Shown here: in pieces, positions 44,784 to 57,269 of the stretch
Position numbering within the stretch: position 1 is the stretch's first letter
Layout of the letters: each line of letters opens with the position of its first letter
NCBI GenBank assembly: GCA_002914845.1
Contig: JXTC01000005.1
Location: 673,904 to 737,903 of the forward strand
DNA length: 64,000 bases
Direction: 5' to 3'
Source of the DNA: Trema orientale
Lineage: Eukaryota; Streptophyta; Magnoliopsida; Rosales; Cannabaceae
Position numbers and translations under genes: made by a program
Notes under the pieces: generated by a model
Told to the model about the DNA's origin: nothing
What the model saw: only the letters and a program-made list of their open reading frames with translations
Database searches by the model: none

Positions 44784-47700
44784 GGGAAATGTTTCAGATA
44801 GTTCTTCTCCATATAAAAATGTATAAAAATGTGCCATCAATCTGGTTTTGCTTCAATAAGCCATAAAGCTAATTTGCCAACTTGAAGAGTGATCCAGCTT
44901 GTATAATCGAGATATATATATATGTATACACATATATATAATCGATATAGGCAGATTATAAAAAAGCAAGATGGTACTTGAAATTCTCTCTGGAAAATTG
45001 AAAAAAGATGTGCTATTTTTCCTCACTTTTTTGTTTTCTTTGCTTTTTTGGGGCTTTATTTACTTTCATTAACTCTCTCTCCTTGTAGAGGTAGCAAAAA
45101 GGCTGAGATCCTATTGTAGAGATGATTTTTGTTGAATTTGATGAGTAGGTGATTGATTTGCTGCTGTTGGGTTTAACTTGGGGGTTTGTCCACAGTATTT
45201 GGATTTCAAAGCTTTTGTGACGATGATCTTGACTAAAGCTGACATTATATTTTGTTTATTTTATACCCAATATAAACTTTCGATTAAGTAAATGTAGGAC
45301 CAGGACATCACTCATTTGTCATAGATTCTCTTCTTGTCATAATGTTTTTCAACAGCTCCAATCATATTCATGTCCGCTTCTCTCAACTTTCCTTTTAGTG
45401 ACGACTAATTTGGTAAAGCTAATGAGGAATCACCGATCAAAGGAATTGCCTATATTCTCTACTGTTATCTGATTTAACATTTCAAATAAAACTAAACAGC
45501 TAAAATTGGAAAACCAGTCAAGACAATGGTTTCATCAAAAGTAAAAGAAATACTAGCTCTATAAAGCCTCTCAGTATTATTATATGTAATTAAAAAAAAA
45601 AAAAAAAAAAACTGATCCTTCCCAAGGAACTACACAGATTGTTGTATGACCATGACTAAACAAGATGAATATCCTCACCTTCTCTCTTTCGAAGAAAAAA
45701 ATAAATTAAAAAAGAAAACATGGAGATACTCACCCTTTTCTTTCTTATCTTCTATTCCCAGTTATTTCCAATCATATGAATCTAACTGAGCCCATGGGGT
45801 AGTTTTCACACAGGCTCTTATCACCTTCTGTGGAGTCTAATTATATATATATATATATATTGTATGTTTATTCCCTCCACTGTATATATATTTGGAGGCT
45901 GGTTTTGTTAAGAGATGAACAAGTAAAGGCAACTCTTCTGTTTCAGTATCATGAAAACTTGCAGGGGCAACATGGACTTATTTCTTAAATTGAGGATGAA
46001 ATATATAAATTTATGTGCTTTGTTTTTTTTTTTTTTTAGTTCTGAATTCGTTAATAAAGGTTAAGGTTTCATCCTTAATATTGAATTCACACTTACAAAC
46101 CTAATTTGAATTTTGGATGAAAAAACGAAAAAAAAAAAGAAAAAACACATCACAAGCATTCTTTGATTGACGTTTAACTGCTGCTACGTCTGCCGACATA
46201 TTTTAAGCAAGAAATAATGTAAGCTCTCAAAATACAAAAATTCTTGAAATAGAAAAGTATTAATTCCTGAATACGATGACCTTAAGTAGAGTAACGCTAT
46301 AAACATCACTGGTGTTCAACACTACGTTAGGTTTGTAATTTTATTAACATGTGACTATAATCAATAAATTGAATTTCACATAAGTCTCATTTAAATTATA
46401 ATTATAATTAGCATATGATAGACTAATTCATCACGTAGTATTAAGTATTATATGGTGCTCTTTAATATTATTTCCTTACGTAATATTTTAAGTATCAGGA
46501 ATTAGGTCGTAATTTTAACATAAGTCGAGACGAATGTTATTGCGATTAACTAACCAACCGTTGAGTTTTTGAACTTTCACGAAGTTGGCGACGAGTGGAC
46601 GAAAAATAGAGGGGCCTCTGTGGTCAGAGGTGAATGCAGAGAGACTACAAAATATAAAATTAGCGGACCATTCGGATTTGGACCATGTGGTCCAGATTTC
46701 TTCTTTTTTTTTTTTGGGGTTCATTTTGCAGCAAAGATTGGTGCAACTGGTATGGTATGCTCCCCATTTTGATGCCCTCTATACAAAATGTGGGCCACCA
46801 ACTGGCCTTCTTTAAGGGCTGTTTTCACTGGAATTTCTTATAGTGCTGCCAAAGTTGGTTATCTTTTTCTCTTCGAAAATAATGTTGTAGGGTATATTAG
46901 TGATCTAGTGTGACTTCGTTTTTTTGGAGTTTAGTCTAGAAATGGAGAAAAATCAATGTTGGACATGTGGTTTTTCGACTCCAAACACGGTTTATCGCTT
47001 ACATACAATGTTTAGAAAAGAAACCAAATGCTCTTGAAAGATCTAGCTAGCTATTACCTTAAGTGGTAAGAGTTGTGACTGCAAATTAATTCAATGCATT
47101 AAAAAAAAAAATCTTTATTTCAATTAGCTACTTGCTTATAAGAACTCAATTGATGTATTAAACTAGGACAATGACATTTCACAAAGGGGGAAAAAAGAAG
47201 AAGGTGGGCATATCTAGATGAAAAAGCATAGACAGAATAAAAGAATAACTAAACAAAAGAAGAAGAAAAGGTCAAGTTCTTTTGTTCCCAAACGAGTCCT
47301 AAAGGTCATTTAGACCTTACCGAAGGCAAAGAGCTAGGTTTTTGCAAGTTGCTGTATCTCACTAAATCAGGTCCTACCCTTTTTTTTTTTTTCTCCTTTT
47401 TGGTATGGCTAGTTTGATACTACTGTGGTTTTAGTAACTCCAGTTATACTTCTAGCACAATTAGTAGAATAAGACGTTAAAATTTTAGTTCTTCGTACTA
47501 ATTGTGAGTTAGACAGAGACTTTAGAGCAATAACTTTTATGTACTTTTAACTTAGATTGTAAACGGGCTAACAGAGCTAAGGTGAAGGCATCATGGAGCA
47601 AGTTTTTTTGTTAAGCTGCTACTCCTAGTCATGCTCCTACTCATATGGTCTAACTTTATCGGTAACCACTAACTAGTAATCTTACCCATCTCTATTGAGG

Positions 47701-48119
47701 TTTAAAATTCGAATTCTTGTATTTTTTTTTAATTAAAAAGTAAATGTCGCGTCATGTCGTGTGTTATAAAATATAATACTTGGTCTTAGATTTAGGATTA
47801 AAGACTGCATTATCTTGGGCAGCAACTGTTACAAACAAATCAACCGCCTATATAAATTTGGGGAATCTTTCAAATAGTATGTTAGATTGGTAATGAATGA
47901 CTCGATTTCTAAAGCTTCTTATTCCTTCTCAAACCATTTCACATTCATTTAATTACGGATTAGTAAACATGCGCCAAATGTAAACCCGAACAATCTCTAT
48001 TAACAGGATAACGGAGTTAGAAACTAACTCTACTCCTTTCTATTTAGATTTCTAGCATCAATAGAAGCCAATCTTGAGCAATTTTTATGAGGAAATGAAG
48101 TAAATTGCTAACTGTGGCG
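44784..48119. other. FLZ 3' region and intergenic DNA
   Basis: The FLZ 3' UTR probably extends several hundred bases (an AT-rich stretch with (ta)n at about 44912-44945). Beyond it no gene is supported: the overlapping frames at 46515-46815 have no domain. 47050-47085 (taccttaagtggtaagagtt) resembles an A box of a tRNA-derived SINE but lacks a B box. Confidence 0.4.
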
Positions 48120-48383
48120 TGTGAATGTGAGGCACTAATGCTGGTGATGTCTGTTGGACCGATTTGGGCCCAAAACATTTAGTTGGGCCTCCAACCCAAC
48201 TAACCATACTGGCTCTTGGGCCATACCCGACACGTGTCCGTCTACTGGCCAGTCTCATCTAGTCACCTTCCGTTCTGTACCAGTACGCTTCAGGGGTAAT
48301 TACGTCACATTATTCATACAAACTATTTTAAAAAAAATTCAAAAAGAAATCCAAAATAACTTGGGGGCGAAAATCATAGTTAA
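48120..48383 (+). promoter_or_regulatory. Promoter region of the folate transporter gene
   Basis: Three TGGGCC site II-type elements at 48165-48170, 48184-48189 and 48217-48222, and a G-box CACGTG at 48231-48236, all within 220 bases of the ATG. Clustered site II elements are common in promoters of housekeeping and organelle-protein genes. No TATA box is obvious. Confidence 0.5.
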
Positions 48384-51300
48384 ATGGCGTCGAAGCCATA
48401 TTGTTCAATCCCAATCTTACCCTCCGAAAGTCCAATTTTGTCATTCGTCTCCTTCTCTCCTCTCCTTCTGATCTCGCGGATCCACCGGCGGAGGCCCGTC
48501 ACGCGCATTTCCGCCGCTTACAGAAGAGCCCGTCGTAAGCTCTCCAAAAACGACATGTCGTTTTCCGCTCCCGTGTCGTCGCCCCCGGACAGTGGAGAGT
48601 TAGACGACGAGACCCTTTTCGATTCCAGGCCTGGTAACGAAAATTCTTGTCATAATGACCTTATTTGTTCGCTAATTTTTCTTTGGAAAGTATTAATTCT
48701 GGTAATAAATAATCTAATTAGGGCCATTCTCCTCTCTTTGATTGCTAAAAAAAGAAACTTCTCAAAAAAAAAAAAAAAGGGAAAGGAAAGAACTTTTGAA
48801 GTTTCCCTAATTTGTTTGCGTATTGATGTAAATTTGGATTGTTCAATTTTGATATTTTATTTTGGTTGAATTTGTTGTTGGGTGTTAATGCAAATGTAAT
48901 TTTGTTTAGCTCAGTCTAGGGGTGTTAAAAGTGGATATTTGAGATAATTTAGGAATTAAAGAGGGAGCTTTTTAGTTAAGATTTGGGTTTAACATTTCTT
49001 GGTGGGACCTCTAAATTAGGAAAGTTTACTTCTGATCCTCTATTAGTCGATATTCGTTATAAAGAATCAAAATTTTAGCTAAAAGAATCAAGCTTGCGGC
49101 TGCAGGGTAGAGTTTATTAGCCCCTTACTTTTTGCAGGGTAGAGCTTTGCACTCGGTAAAATAAGACCCTCCAAGTATTTCTTTTGGGATAGTTTGGGTT
49201 ACCTGAAAGTATGTCTCTAAGGTTCAGTTGGGTCTCTTTCAAATCTTTATTATGCGGGCTAGAGCTTGTTAGCCGAGGACATTTTGCCTTTGCACTTGGG
49301 AAAATGAACCCGCCAAGTCCTTGCCTCATACTCGTACCTCGGGGTTCTTTTAGTGTCTATCTTTTCTTGTTTCTGGTTATCTTCAGGCAATGTTTGGAAC
49401 CTGAATTTTTGGAGGGAAAGACAAAAAAAAAAATAAAAAAATTCCAAGGGATTCTATTTTCTGTTATTTGGATTTGGACAGAAAAATGACAGAAAATCAA
49501 AACTTTCAAAATAAAGCTCTATAAAATTTCAAGGAAATATTTTCCTCTTCTTTTTCGTTCACTTTTCTCTTACAATTATTTTCCCTCCAAATATCCAAGT
49601 TTCAGACGGAGCCTCAATTAGCATCATAACTTAGAGTTGGAATATCAATTTAGTTACCTGAAAGCATGTTTTTATGGTACGTTTGCTCTCCCCAAAATCT
49701 CAATTCTTCCTTTGTGTGGTCAATGTAGGCACAAGAAATGACATGCTAATGACAGATATGGAAGCAGAAATGTCCTCGACTAGCAAAGCCACTGCACGCA
49801 AGAATAAATATCGCAGAAGTGCCATCAAATGCTTTGGGGTGGATTTGACCCCGGATAATATTGCAGTTGCGATGGTATATTTTGTGCAAGGTGTTTTAGG
49901 ACTTTCAAGGCTTGCTGTTAGTTTTTACTTAAAAGACGATTTGCATCTGGATCCTGCTGAGGTATGCAAGCTTTACATGTGTAGAGTTCTGTTGATTGTG
50001 GTAGAGGGTCTAGTTATACTTCTGCTTTAAACTTTTGCTTCCTTGATGGTTTAGCCAAGAAACTGTAATCTTCTCCTTGTTCTCTCTCTTTTGGGATTAA
50101 TAGACCATTCTTGTATTGTATGTTGTTTGACTTGATCTAACATTGCATTCCTATTATTCAATATGAAATGTGTAAACCAGTATGCCACCCTGTGGTTTAT
50201 TTTTCGGAAATTAGAACTTTATTTTCCTCTTCAGTTCATGCTTGTAATTTGTTGTTTATATCTTCTGGACTGATAAAAATTCCTGGTTGACTAGACAGCT
50301 GTGATAACAGGCTTTTCTGCCTTACCATGGCTCATTAAACCAGTATATGGATTTATTAGGTGAGACTCTTCAGTATCCTATCTCAGTTTCTTTCGTATGG
50401 TTCTGTTTTACGATTATCTTCTATTTTCATAATTTTGAGGATTTCTTTTTCCTTTTTCAAGTGATTCTCTTCCACTATTTGGCTATCGAAGAAGGTCATA
50501 CTTGATTTTATCCGGGCTTCTCGGTGCATTCTCGTGGAGCTTGATGGCCAGTTTTGTTGATAGCAAGTATAGTGCTGCTTTCTGCATTCTTCTTGGGTCT
50601 CTTTCTGTCGCCTTCTCAGATGTTGTAAGTATCTCCTCATTTATGACTTCTCTCATTACTCCATTGTACAATTTAGTTGGTAATTTGTATTTTTTAAGTG
50701 TTATAGAAACTATATTTTTCTTTTGTGCTTAAAATGTGTTTGGTCAGAGTGTGGGGTTAAAGAGTTATTTATACTATATTCTGATTTCACGGTTTTCTCT
50801 CGTGATCATATTAGTCTATGTTGTGAATTCACGTGTTCCAGTCTTTTTGTGGTACAAGATACTAGTTTAAGCCCAATACTTCTCTTGTTTGATATGAGGT
50901 TCCCTATTAACAGAAGCAGCTCTATTGCTTATGGATTTTCACTTTTTGTAGTACTTTTGAACTCATGTTTTGAGATGGTTAATGTCTTGCCTTATAGCTT
51001 GAACCAATCTGACTGTTAGCTTTAACAATTTCTTTACGGAATTTGTTCCTTTCAATTCTGTAGTGCACTTCCGAAATATGATAAAGTTGGTGTAGGTTGT
51101 AGATTCCATGGTTGTAGAGAGGGCTCGTGGTGAGTCACAAAGCGTGTCAGGCTCTCTTCAATCCTTATGTTGGGGATCTTCAGCTTTTGGTGGAATTGTG
51201 AGTTCGTACTTCAGTGGCTCCCTGGTAGATGCTTATGGTGTAAGGTATATGTGGTGGTTCTTGTTTCAATTTTTCTATGCTGATTAGCATTGAAGAGAAT

Positions 51301-52719
51301 TACTTAAGGTTACAATTGTAATGTATCAGGTTTGTTTTTGGTGTCACGGCATTGCTACCACTGCTAACATCTGCAGTTGCTGTTCTTGTAACTGAACAAC
51401 GTGTGCTAGGTCCAGCAAGGGGGCAAATCCCTACTTTGGCTGGTTCAAGCTTTCTAGAAAGCTCTAAACAGAACATTATTCAATTGTGGGATGCTGTCAG
51501 GCAGCCCAGTGTGTTTCTACCAACGACTTTTCTTTTCCTCTGGCAGGCAACACCTCAGTCAGACTCTGCCATGTTTTACTTCACGTATGCCCAGTTTCTT
51601 TTTTCTTTTCTTTTCGCTGTTATTGTTATTGTTATTGTTATATTTATTGTTAATGGTAAATGTGTGTATTTTTCTGTTTATTTCTTTTAAAGTTTTACCT
51701 TGTACTACGTTGTGTGATAAAGAACTGTTTTCCCAGCACAAACAAGCTTGGTTTCTCCCCAGAATTTCTAGGACGAGTCAAGCTAGTCACTTCAGTGGCA
51801 TCACTGCTTGGTGTCGGACTCTATAATGGCTTTTTGAAAAAAGTTCCATTGAAGAAGATTTTTCTTGTAACAACAATCATTGGTTCAGCTCTTGGGATGA
51901 CTCAGGTTTGTAATGAGTTACTTTTGGTTTGGACTCTGGCAAGAAAGATCTTTCTAAAAATGACTGCTAAATGACTTAGTACAAGACATTGTTATTACTT
52001 TGATCGTTTAATACTTTTGTTTTTTGGCTCAGGTTTTCCTTGTTACTGGATTAAACCGAAGATTAGGCATAAGTGATGAGTGGTTTGCAATTGGGGATTC
52101 TTTGATTTTAACAGTTCTTGGTCAGGTAGGCATTTTTTTCATTATTATTGTTGTTGTTATTATTATTATTATTATTATCATTATTTTTTTTTTTTTCAAA
52201 TATGTAGTCAGGTAGACATTTTGTAGAATTTTGTTGGCTCTCGCTACAATTCTGGTTTAGTTTACATGACGCATTTTGTATTACATTTCCCATCTTATGT
52301 GACAGAAAATTGATATAGCAGAAGTTTCAGAATCCAATAGTCTGGAATTGCCATAAAAGAAAGTTATGACCGATCTTACTAATGATTGTAGTTGAATACT
52401 AATATTTGTTTATTTGTAGGCTTCTTTCATGCCGGTACTCGTCTTAGCTGCTAGATTATGTCCGGAGGGAATGGAAGCAACACTCTTTGCAACTCTCATG
52501 TCCATATCAAACGGAGGGAGTGTTCTTGGGGGATTGATTGGTGCTGGCCTGACCCAGGTCTTTGGTGTCACAAAAGATAGATTTGATAACTTGGCCTTCT
52601 TGATAATCCTGTGTAATCTTACCTCACTTTTGCCTTTGCCATTCCTTGGCCTTCTTCCGGATGATAATCCGGATTCCGAGTCAGAGGAAAGTGCCGATAT
52701 TGAGATGAAGTCAAATTAA
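48384..52719 (+). CDS. Folate-biopterin transporter (FBT family, MFS), plastid-type, nine exons, 558 aa
   Basis: Exons: 48384-48633, 49729-49961, 50295-50359, 50462-50624, 51096-51244, 51330-51584, 51737-51905, 52033-52125, 52420-52719; all introns GT-AG and phases join cleanly. The protein starts [16 protein letters not shown], followed by a Ser/Arg-rich, acid-poor region (1-60) typical of a chloroplast transit peptide. The MFS-like membrane core begins near 125: [65 protein letters not shown] and [14 protein letters not shown], with an acidic tail ([19 protein letters not shown]). These match the plant FBT family whose best-known member is the chloroplast-envelope folate carrier of Arabidopsis (about 560 aa). 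It should carry folates or antifolates across the envelope. Introns 6 and 8 hold (gttatt)n and (att)n microsatellites. Confidence 0.93.
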
Positions 52720-53686
52720 GTTATGCCCGTGTTCTTTTCCTTTATAAAGATAAAATGCATCATCCGTTTGATGATTGCCTTTGAGGCCGGAGCTATACTA
52801 TTGGAGGTTTCAATTAAAGAGAGAAAATCCTGTAAATATTACAAGGCTAGACAGATTAGTCTTCTTTTTCCCCCCCTTTCGCTGGAGTAGCTTAAATCTT
52901 TTTGGTGCAATGTCATACAATTTTTCGTCTTGTGCCAAATCAGTGTCACTCAAATTAAAATATCTTTTATTGGTCCTCACATGTGCCAGCCAAAGGAAAA
53001 AATATGTTAGAGAGGTTTGTGGTAGGTTTTCAAGTACAACTGATTCTATTTTTCAGTAAATGCTTATATGCAAAGCCCAAGCCATTAGGGGTCCCCGAAC
53101 TGACATTAAAGAGGTGAATTACACACAACGTGGGGGTGTAGACTATACCTATATATGAGAGAGTAGAAGAGTAAAGATTGTGACACTAAAAACTTACACT
53201 AGAGATGTGACATCACTTTTAGTTACATAATTTTAAATTATATGGTCTTACTTTAAAATAAAAAGTAGTTGAAATGCATGTTATATCATTTGGAATAAAT
53301 TTCTAGTGCGTCCCTGTCATTACTCAAAGTAGAAATGTTAAGGATAATCATGATTGTTCAAAATCCCAAGTAGTTAAATTTTCAGTTTTTTTCCCCGCTA
53401 GGTATGAGTGAAGACTTCATTCTATGTTGCAGAAGACTGTCTGATGGTTGCAATTATTGGAAGTACTTGAATGAGAAAATTTTCTATGACGTTCATGAAG
53501 TTAGTTGCGTCGAATAGACAATTCAAAAGTAAAAGAAGTACTATTTTTTTTGGATTGATAGCAGAGTTAGAGGGATTTGAAACTTAAACTGTAAGTATAA
53601 TTACTAATTAAGTTAAGTTTGTGACCATTAGAATAATATTCTTTGTTGAGAGATGATGTGAAAGAATTATTTATTTTTGAGAGATC
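52720..53686. other. FBT 3' region and intergenic DNA
   Basis: The 3' UTR probably ends within a few hundred bases; no further gene is supported. Confidence 0.4.
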
Positions 53687-54053
53687 ATGGGTTCGTTTGG
53701 TTCACCCATTTAGATGAGTGTATTTAAATGGAAATTGTAGAATAAGTTATAATTGGAGATATATACGAAGTGAAATAAAGTGAAATAAGTTGTAATTAGA
53801 ATGAAAGATATTAGAATGGACTATTCAAAAATACTTTCTAAGTTTCATTCTCATTTCAAGATATAAAAAATTCATTCCAATAGTAGACGTGACTGATTGA
53901 CCATTTGAATAGAAAAAGTAAATTGTTGAAATAAACACTTATTCTAAAAGACTATTTGAATGGAAAAACGAGAACTATTGAAATAAACACACATTTTAAT
54001 GAGCTTTTCATTTAAATGGAATAAAACGAACGAAACAAACGGGACCTATATAA
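53687..54053. mobile_element. Possible MITE with diverged ends
   Basis: The left gggttcgtttggttcaccca and right (inverse) ggtcccgtttgtttcgttcg ends are similar, and both lead into ccatttaaatg-like arms. No clear target duplication. The design resembles Tourist/hAT-type MITEs of plants. Confidence 0.4.
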
Positions 54054-55283
54054 TTGAAATGAAATTCGAAGGAATATTTATTAAAATAATAATTAGAACT
54101 TCATACAAACATGAGAGCCATGTTACAACAAATGTGTCTTTGGCTTTTGGGGAGTGCATTAGAGTAGTGGAGGTATAATCAAATATTAATTAATTTAGGA
54201 TCTTAATGATAGATAAAGCCAAGTTGCACTTACATTAGAAAGGAACACTCCTACAAAAGACATGCTGACTCAGCAGTCCACGTGGTGGGTCCGATAGATT
54301 ATTCAATGTGTTGTCATATCCTCAAGTGTGACAAGAAACTACTGAAAGTGGAACCCCGGCCACAACATCTTCACCCGCTTGGTCACACTCTAGTATTACA
54401 CAACCATACAAATCTACATCAGAATGTCCCATGACTATAAATATACAAATACATAAAAATTTAATAAATACTGAGGTTTTCTTTAAAAATGTCATAAACA
54501 ATTCAAGCTCAGAATGTCGATTCACATCATCTCTTTAAAGAATTTAGGTGTAATTCATCAAGCCAATAATATCATATTAGAAGCAAAGATATGGCAGTTT
54601 AAAGGGTATTTATTTATTTTATAATAAGAGTAGTTCCGTTTTTTCTCATTTTCTATTACAAATGATAAAAAGTTGCCTCGAGTCAAGATTAATTGAAAAG
54701 TTATATGTTGCATGCATAGAATAATATTCTACTTTTGTTTAAATTTCATGCAGATTGATGGTAGGTTTTGCTTTTCAATAACTATTTAACATATATATTG
54801 GAAAAGTAATTAATAATAATATAGATTTTTCAAACATTTTTAAGACAGTATGGGCGACATTCGAAAAGCCTTCAATTGAAAGGGATCAGTTGGGAGTTGG
54901 AAACTTTGTTGGTGAAGTCTCAAATGATTGAAGCTGAATGAATTAATAACAAAAAGGCAGTATTAAGAATACCATGCATGTATAACATAAAATGTATATA
55001 TATACACACACATATAATGAAAAACCAAAAAAAAAAAAAAAAATGTTCCACATCATATAACAAGTTATTCAAGCAGCAGAGCAGATGATCAGACTACACA
55101 TGCTTCGAGAACCAATAATGTCAAGCCCCTAGCTAGTAATTATCAGGCTCAGTCCTTAATTGATATCGTTATATATATCCAAATCTATTTGAATTCTGTT
55201 AATAAAATGCAAACAAATCTACATATAATATACTAGAGTATTAATATTAAACTAATTCGTGTATATATTTATATATATATATT
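54054..55283. other. Intergenic DNA
   Basis: No gene. A G-box-like ccacgtggtgg lies at about 54278. Confidence 0.4.
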
Positions 55284-55503
55284 GGGCATTAATCTAATAG
55301 GTATTTTCTTTTACTTATCAATAGGTATTTTTTTAGCCGTTAGACGGGTATCATAATTTGAATAATTAAAAAAATAAAAATAAATACTTATTATTTAATA
55401 TTTTTTTCTCTCCACTTTTTATTATAAAAAGACATGTGTGACTAACTTTAATTAGACAAAATAATAACTATATATAGGTAAAAAAAAATACTTATTGATG
55501 CTC
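55284..55503. mobile_element. MITE-like element, family M (copy M5)
   Basis: Left end gggcattaatctaataggta and right end tacttattgatgctc are diverged forms of the family ends. The gccgttagacgg block is retained and TA repeats flank it. Confidence 0.55.
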
Positions 55504-56627
55504 ATATATATATATATTATATATGCCTGGATTTTTTTTTTCCTTCTTTTTGGTGTGAGTGTGTCATGGGTAAACTAATTATTGATGCTGTCAATTCTGT
55601 AGTTTTATGTTGCTGTTAATGGAATAAGGTGCGCCTGAGACAGAAGGGTCCAATTTAACTTTAATTCTTTACTAGAAGTGATTATGAGTCTTATTTGGAG
55701 GTTAAGATCACAATATAATATACCAGAAAGGCTATTATATTGTTGTTATTGACTTATCATACTTACTACTAACGACATTATCGTTAATGTTAAGAGCATA
55801 GCAACATTTGTATAGATAAGCAAAATAATGAAACATAATAATGACCATGAAGAAAAAGAAATAAATTCAGAAGAAGCAATTATGATATATATTGATATTT
55901 GGAGTTTTGTGGCTATAAGCATGGAAACTTATCCATATGGGAATTTCTTTTATTTTAGAGGGGAAAAAAAAAGAAAAAAGGAAAATAAAATTATCCACTT
56001 TGCTGAAACTTGCATTAATGATTGATTGCAGCAAGTAGTACTGGGAGGTGAGGAATCAGTTGAGTGGGAAAGAAGAATCCTTGATTGGAAGATAAGTGCT
56101 TCAAGAGAAAGATATATGTATATATATATATACATATAGTTCTATATATGTATATATAGGATATATTGCATGTGGATTGCCATGTGAAGGGCATTAAATT
56201 TTTGAGCAGACTCCACCTTCCATCAAATACTTTAAAACATACTTAATTCCAATATGATAATGGTGGAACCAAACAGGAACTCCATGTGAGAAATCATTGA
56301 CCCTCTGAAACCATAAGGGAGATATGTATCCATAGGACTAATAAAAATACCCCCTTTGGACTGATTATGCAGCAAAAAGTTCACAAACAATATGTTAGAA
56401 TGTAATTTACTAGCCATCTTAAAACATGACACAAAATAAGACACTAAAGATTAGACAGAACTATAAATAAACAAAGTTTTTCTTCCTTTTTACTCTCTCT
56501 TTGTTTATTTTTGACCAATATAAAGTCCTATTGTCTAGCTAGTAGGAAAAAGGATTTCATGAGTTCTTAAGCCAAGTCTGAGCCGAGAAGCTAGACATAT
56601 AAGGGTTAGTTAAAACGGATATATATA
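55504..56627. other. Intergenic DNA
   Basis: No gene recognised; (ta)n tracts near 56115 and 56135-56165. Confidence 0.4.
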
Positions 56628-56853
56628 GGCACCAATCATGTAGGTTTTTTTTTTTAATAAAAAAATCTATTTATAGGTATTGTTTTACTTAATTAATTAA
56701 AATTCATAACGCACATCTTTTCATAATTAAAGATAGAGAAGGAAATATCACTAAATAATATGTATTTATTATTATTATTATTATTTTTTAACTACTCATA
56801 ATATCTATAATTCAACGACTAAAAAAAAATACATAAAAAAATATTCATTGGAT
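56628..56853. mobile_element. MITE-like element, family M (copy M6)
   Basis: Left end ggcaccaatcatgtaggt, right end diverged (atattcattggat). It holds the cgcacatcttttcat and caacgactaaaaaaa blocks of the family and an (att)n run. Confidence 0.5.
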
Positions 56854-57105
56854 ATATATATATGTGTATATATATATATTTTCAGCCTACTTAAAAGAAA
56901 TGTAGCTTTAAGGATTATATTATTGTTACCTTCATGAGGAGTGTTTAAAAATCTAATAGTAATTATATAATCAACTAGGGGTTAATTTCTCATGATCCTT
57001 CCTGTCTTATGATTCAGGTCCCTTACCTCATCTTATTCTTCAGTTTTAAGTTGTTGAACTTGTTATGGAGTCGTAATCCTTAATAAAACTAAATCCGCAT
57101 TATGT

Positions 57106-57269
57106 GATAGCGATTATGGTGATTAGTACCAAGATAATCTATGTCAATATATATAATTAGATTTTACACACCCAGCAAAATAAAACTGATAGCGATTATA
57201 GTGACTAGTATCAAGATAATCTACGCCAATATATATAATTAGATTCTACACATCTAACAAAACTAATCC
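57106..57269. repeat. 82-bp tandem duplication
   Basis: gatagcgattat.gtga.tagta and ccaatatatataattagatt occur twice, 82 bases apart (57106 and 57188), with about ten differences. Noncoding. Confidence 0.75.

Noticed and set aside
46515-46815. Overlapping short frames on both strands
   Set aside because: No homology recognised, and the frames compete with one another; probably noncoding.
47590-47735. Possible SINE with a weak B box (aattcgaattc)
   Set aside because: No A box at the right distance and no target duplication seen.
48154-48471. A 105-codon plus-strand frame
   Set aside because: It overlaps the FBT promoter and first exon in another frame; the FBT frame carries the transit peptide and joins to exon 2.
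52108-52293. Poly-Asn frame on the minus strand
   Set aside because: Product of an (att)n microsatellite in FBT intron 8.
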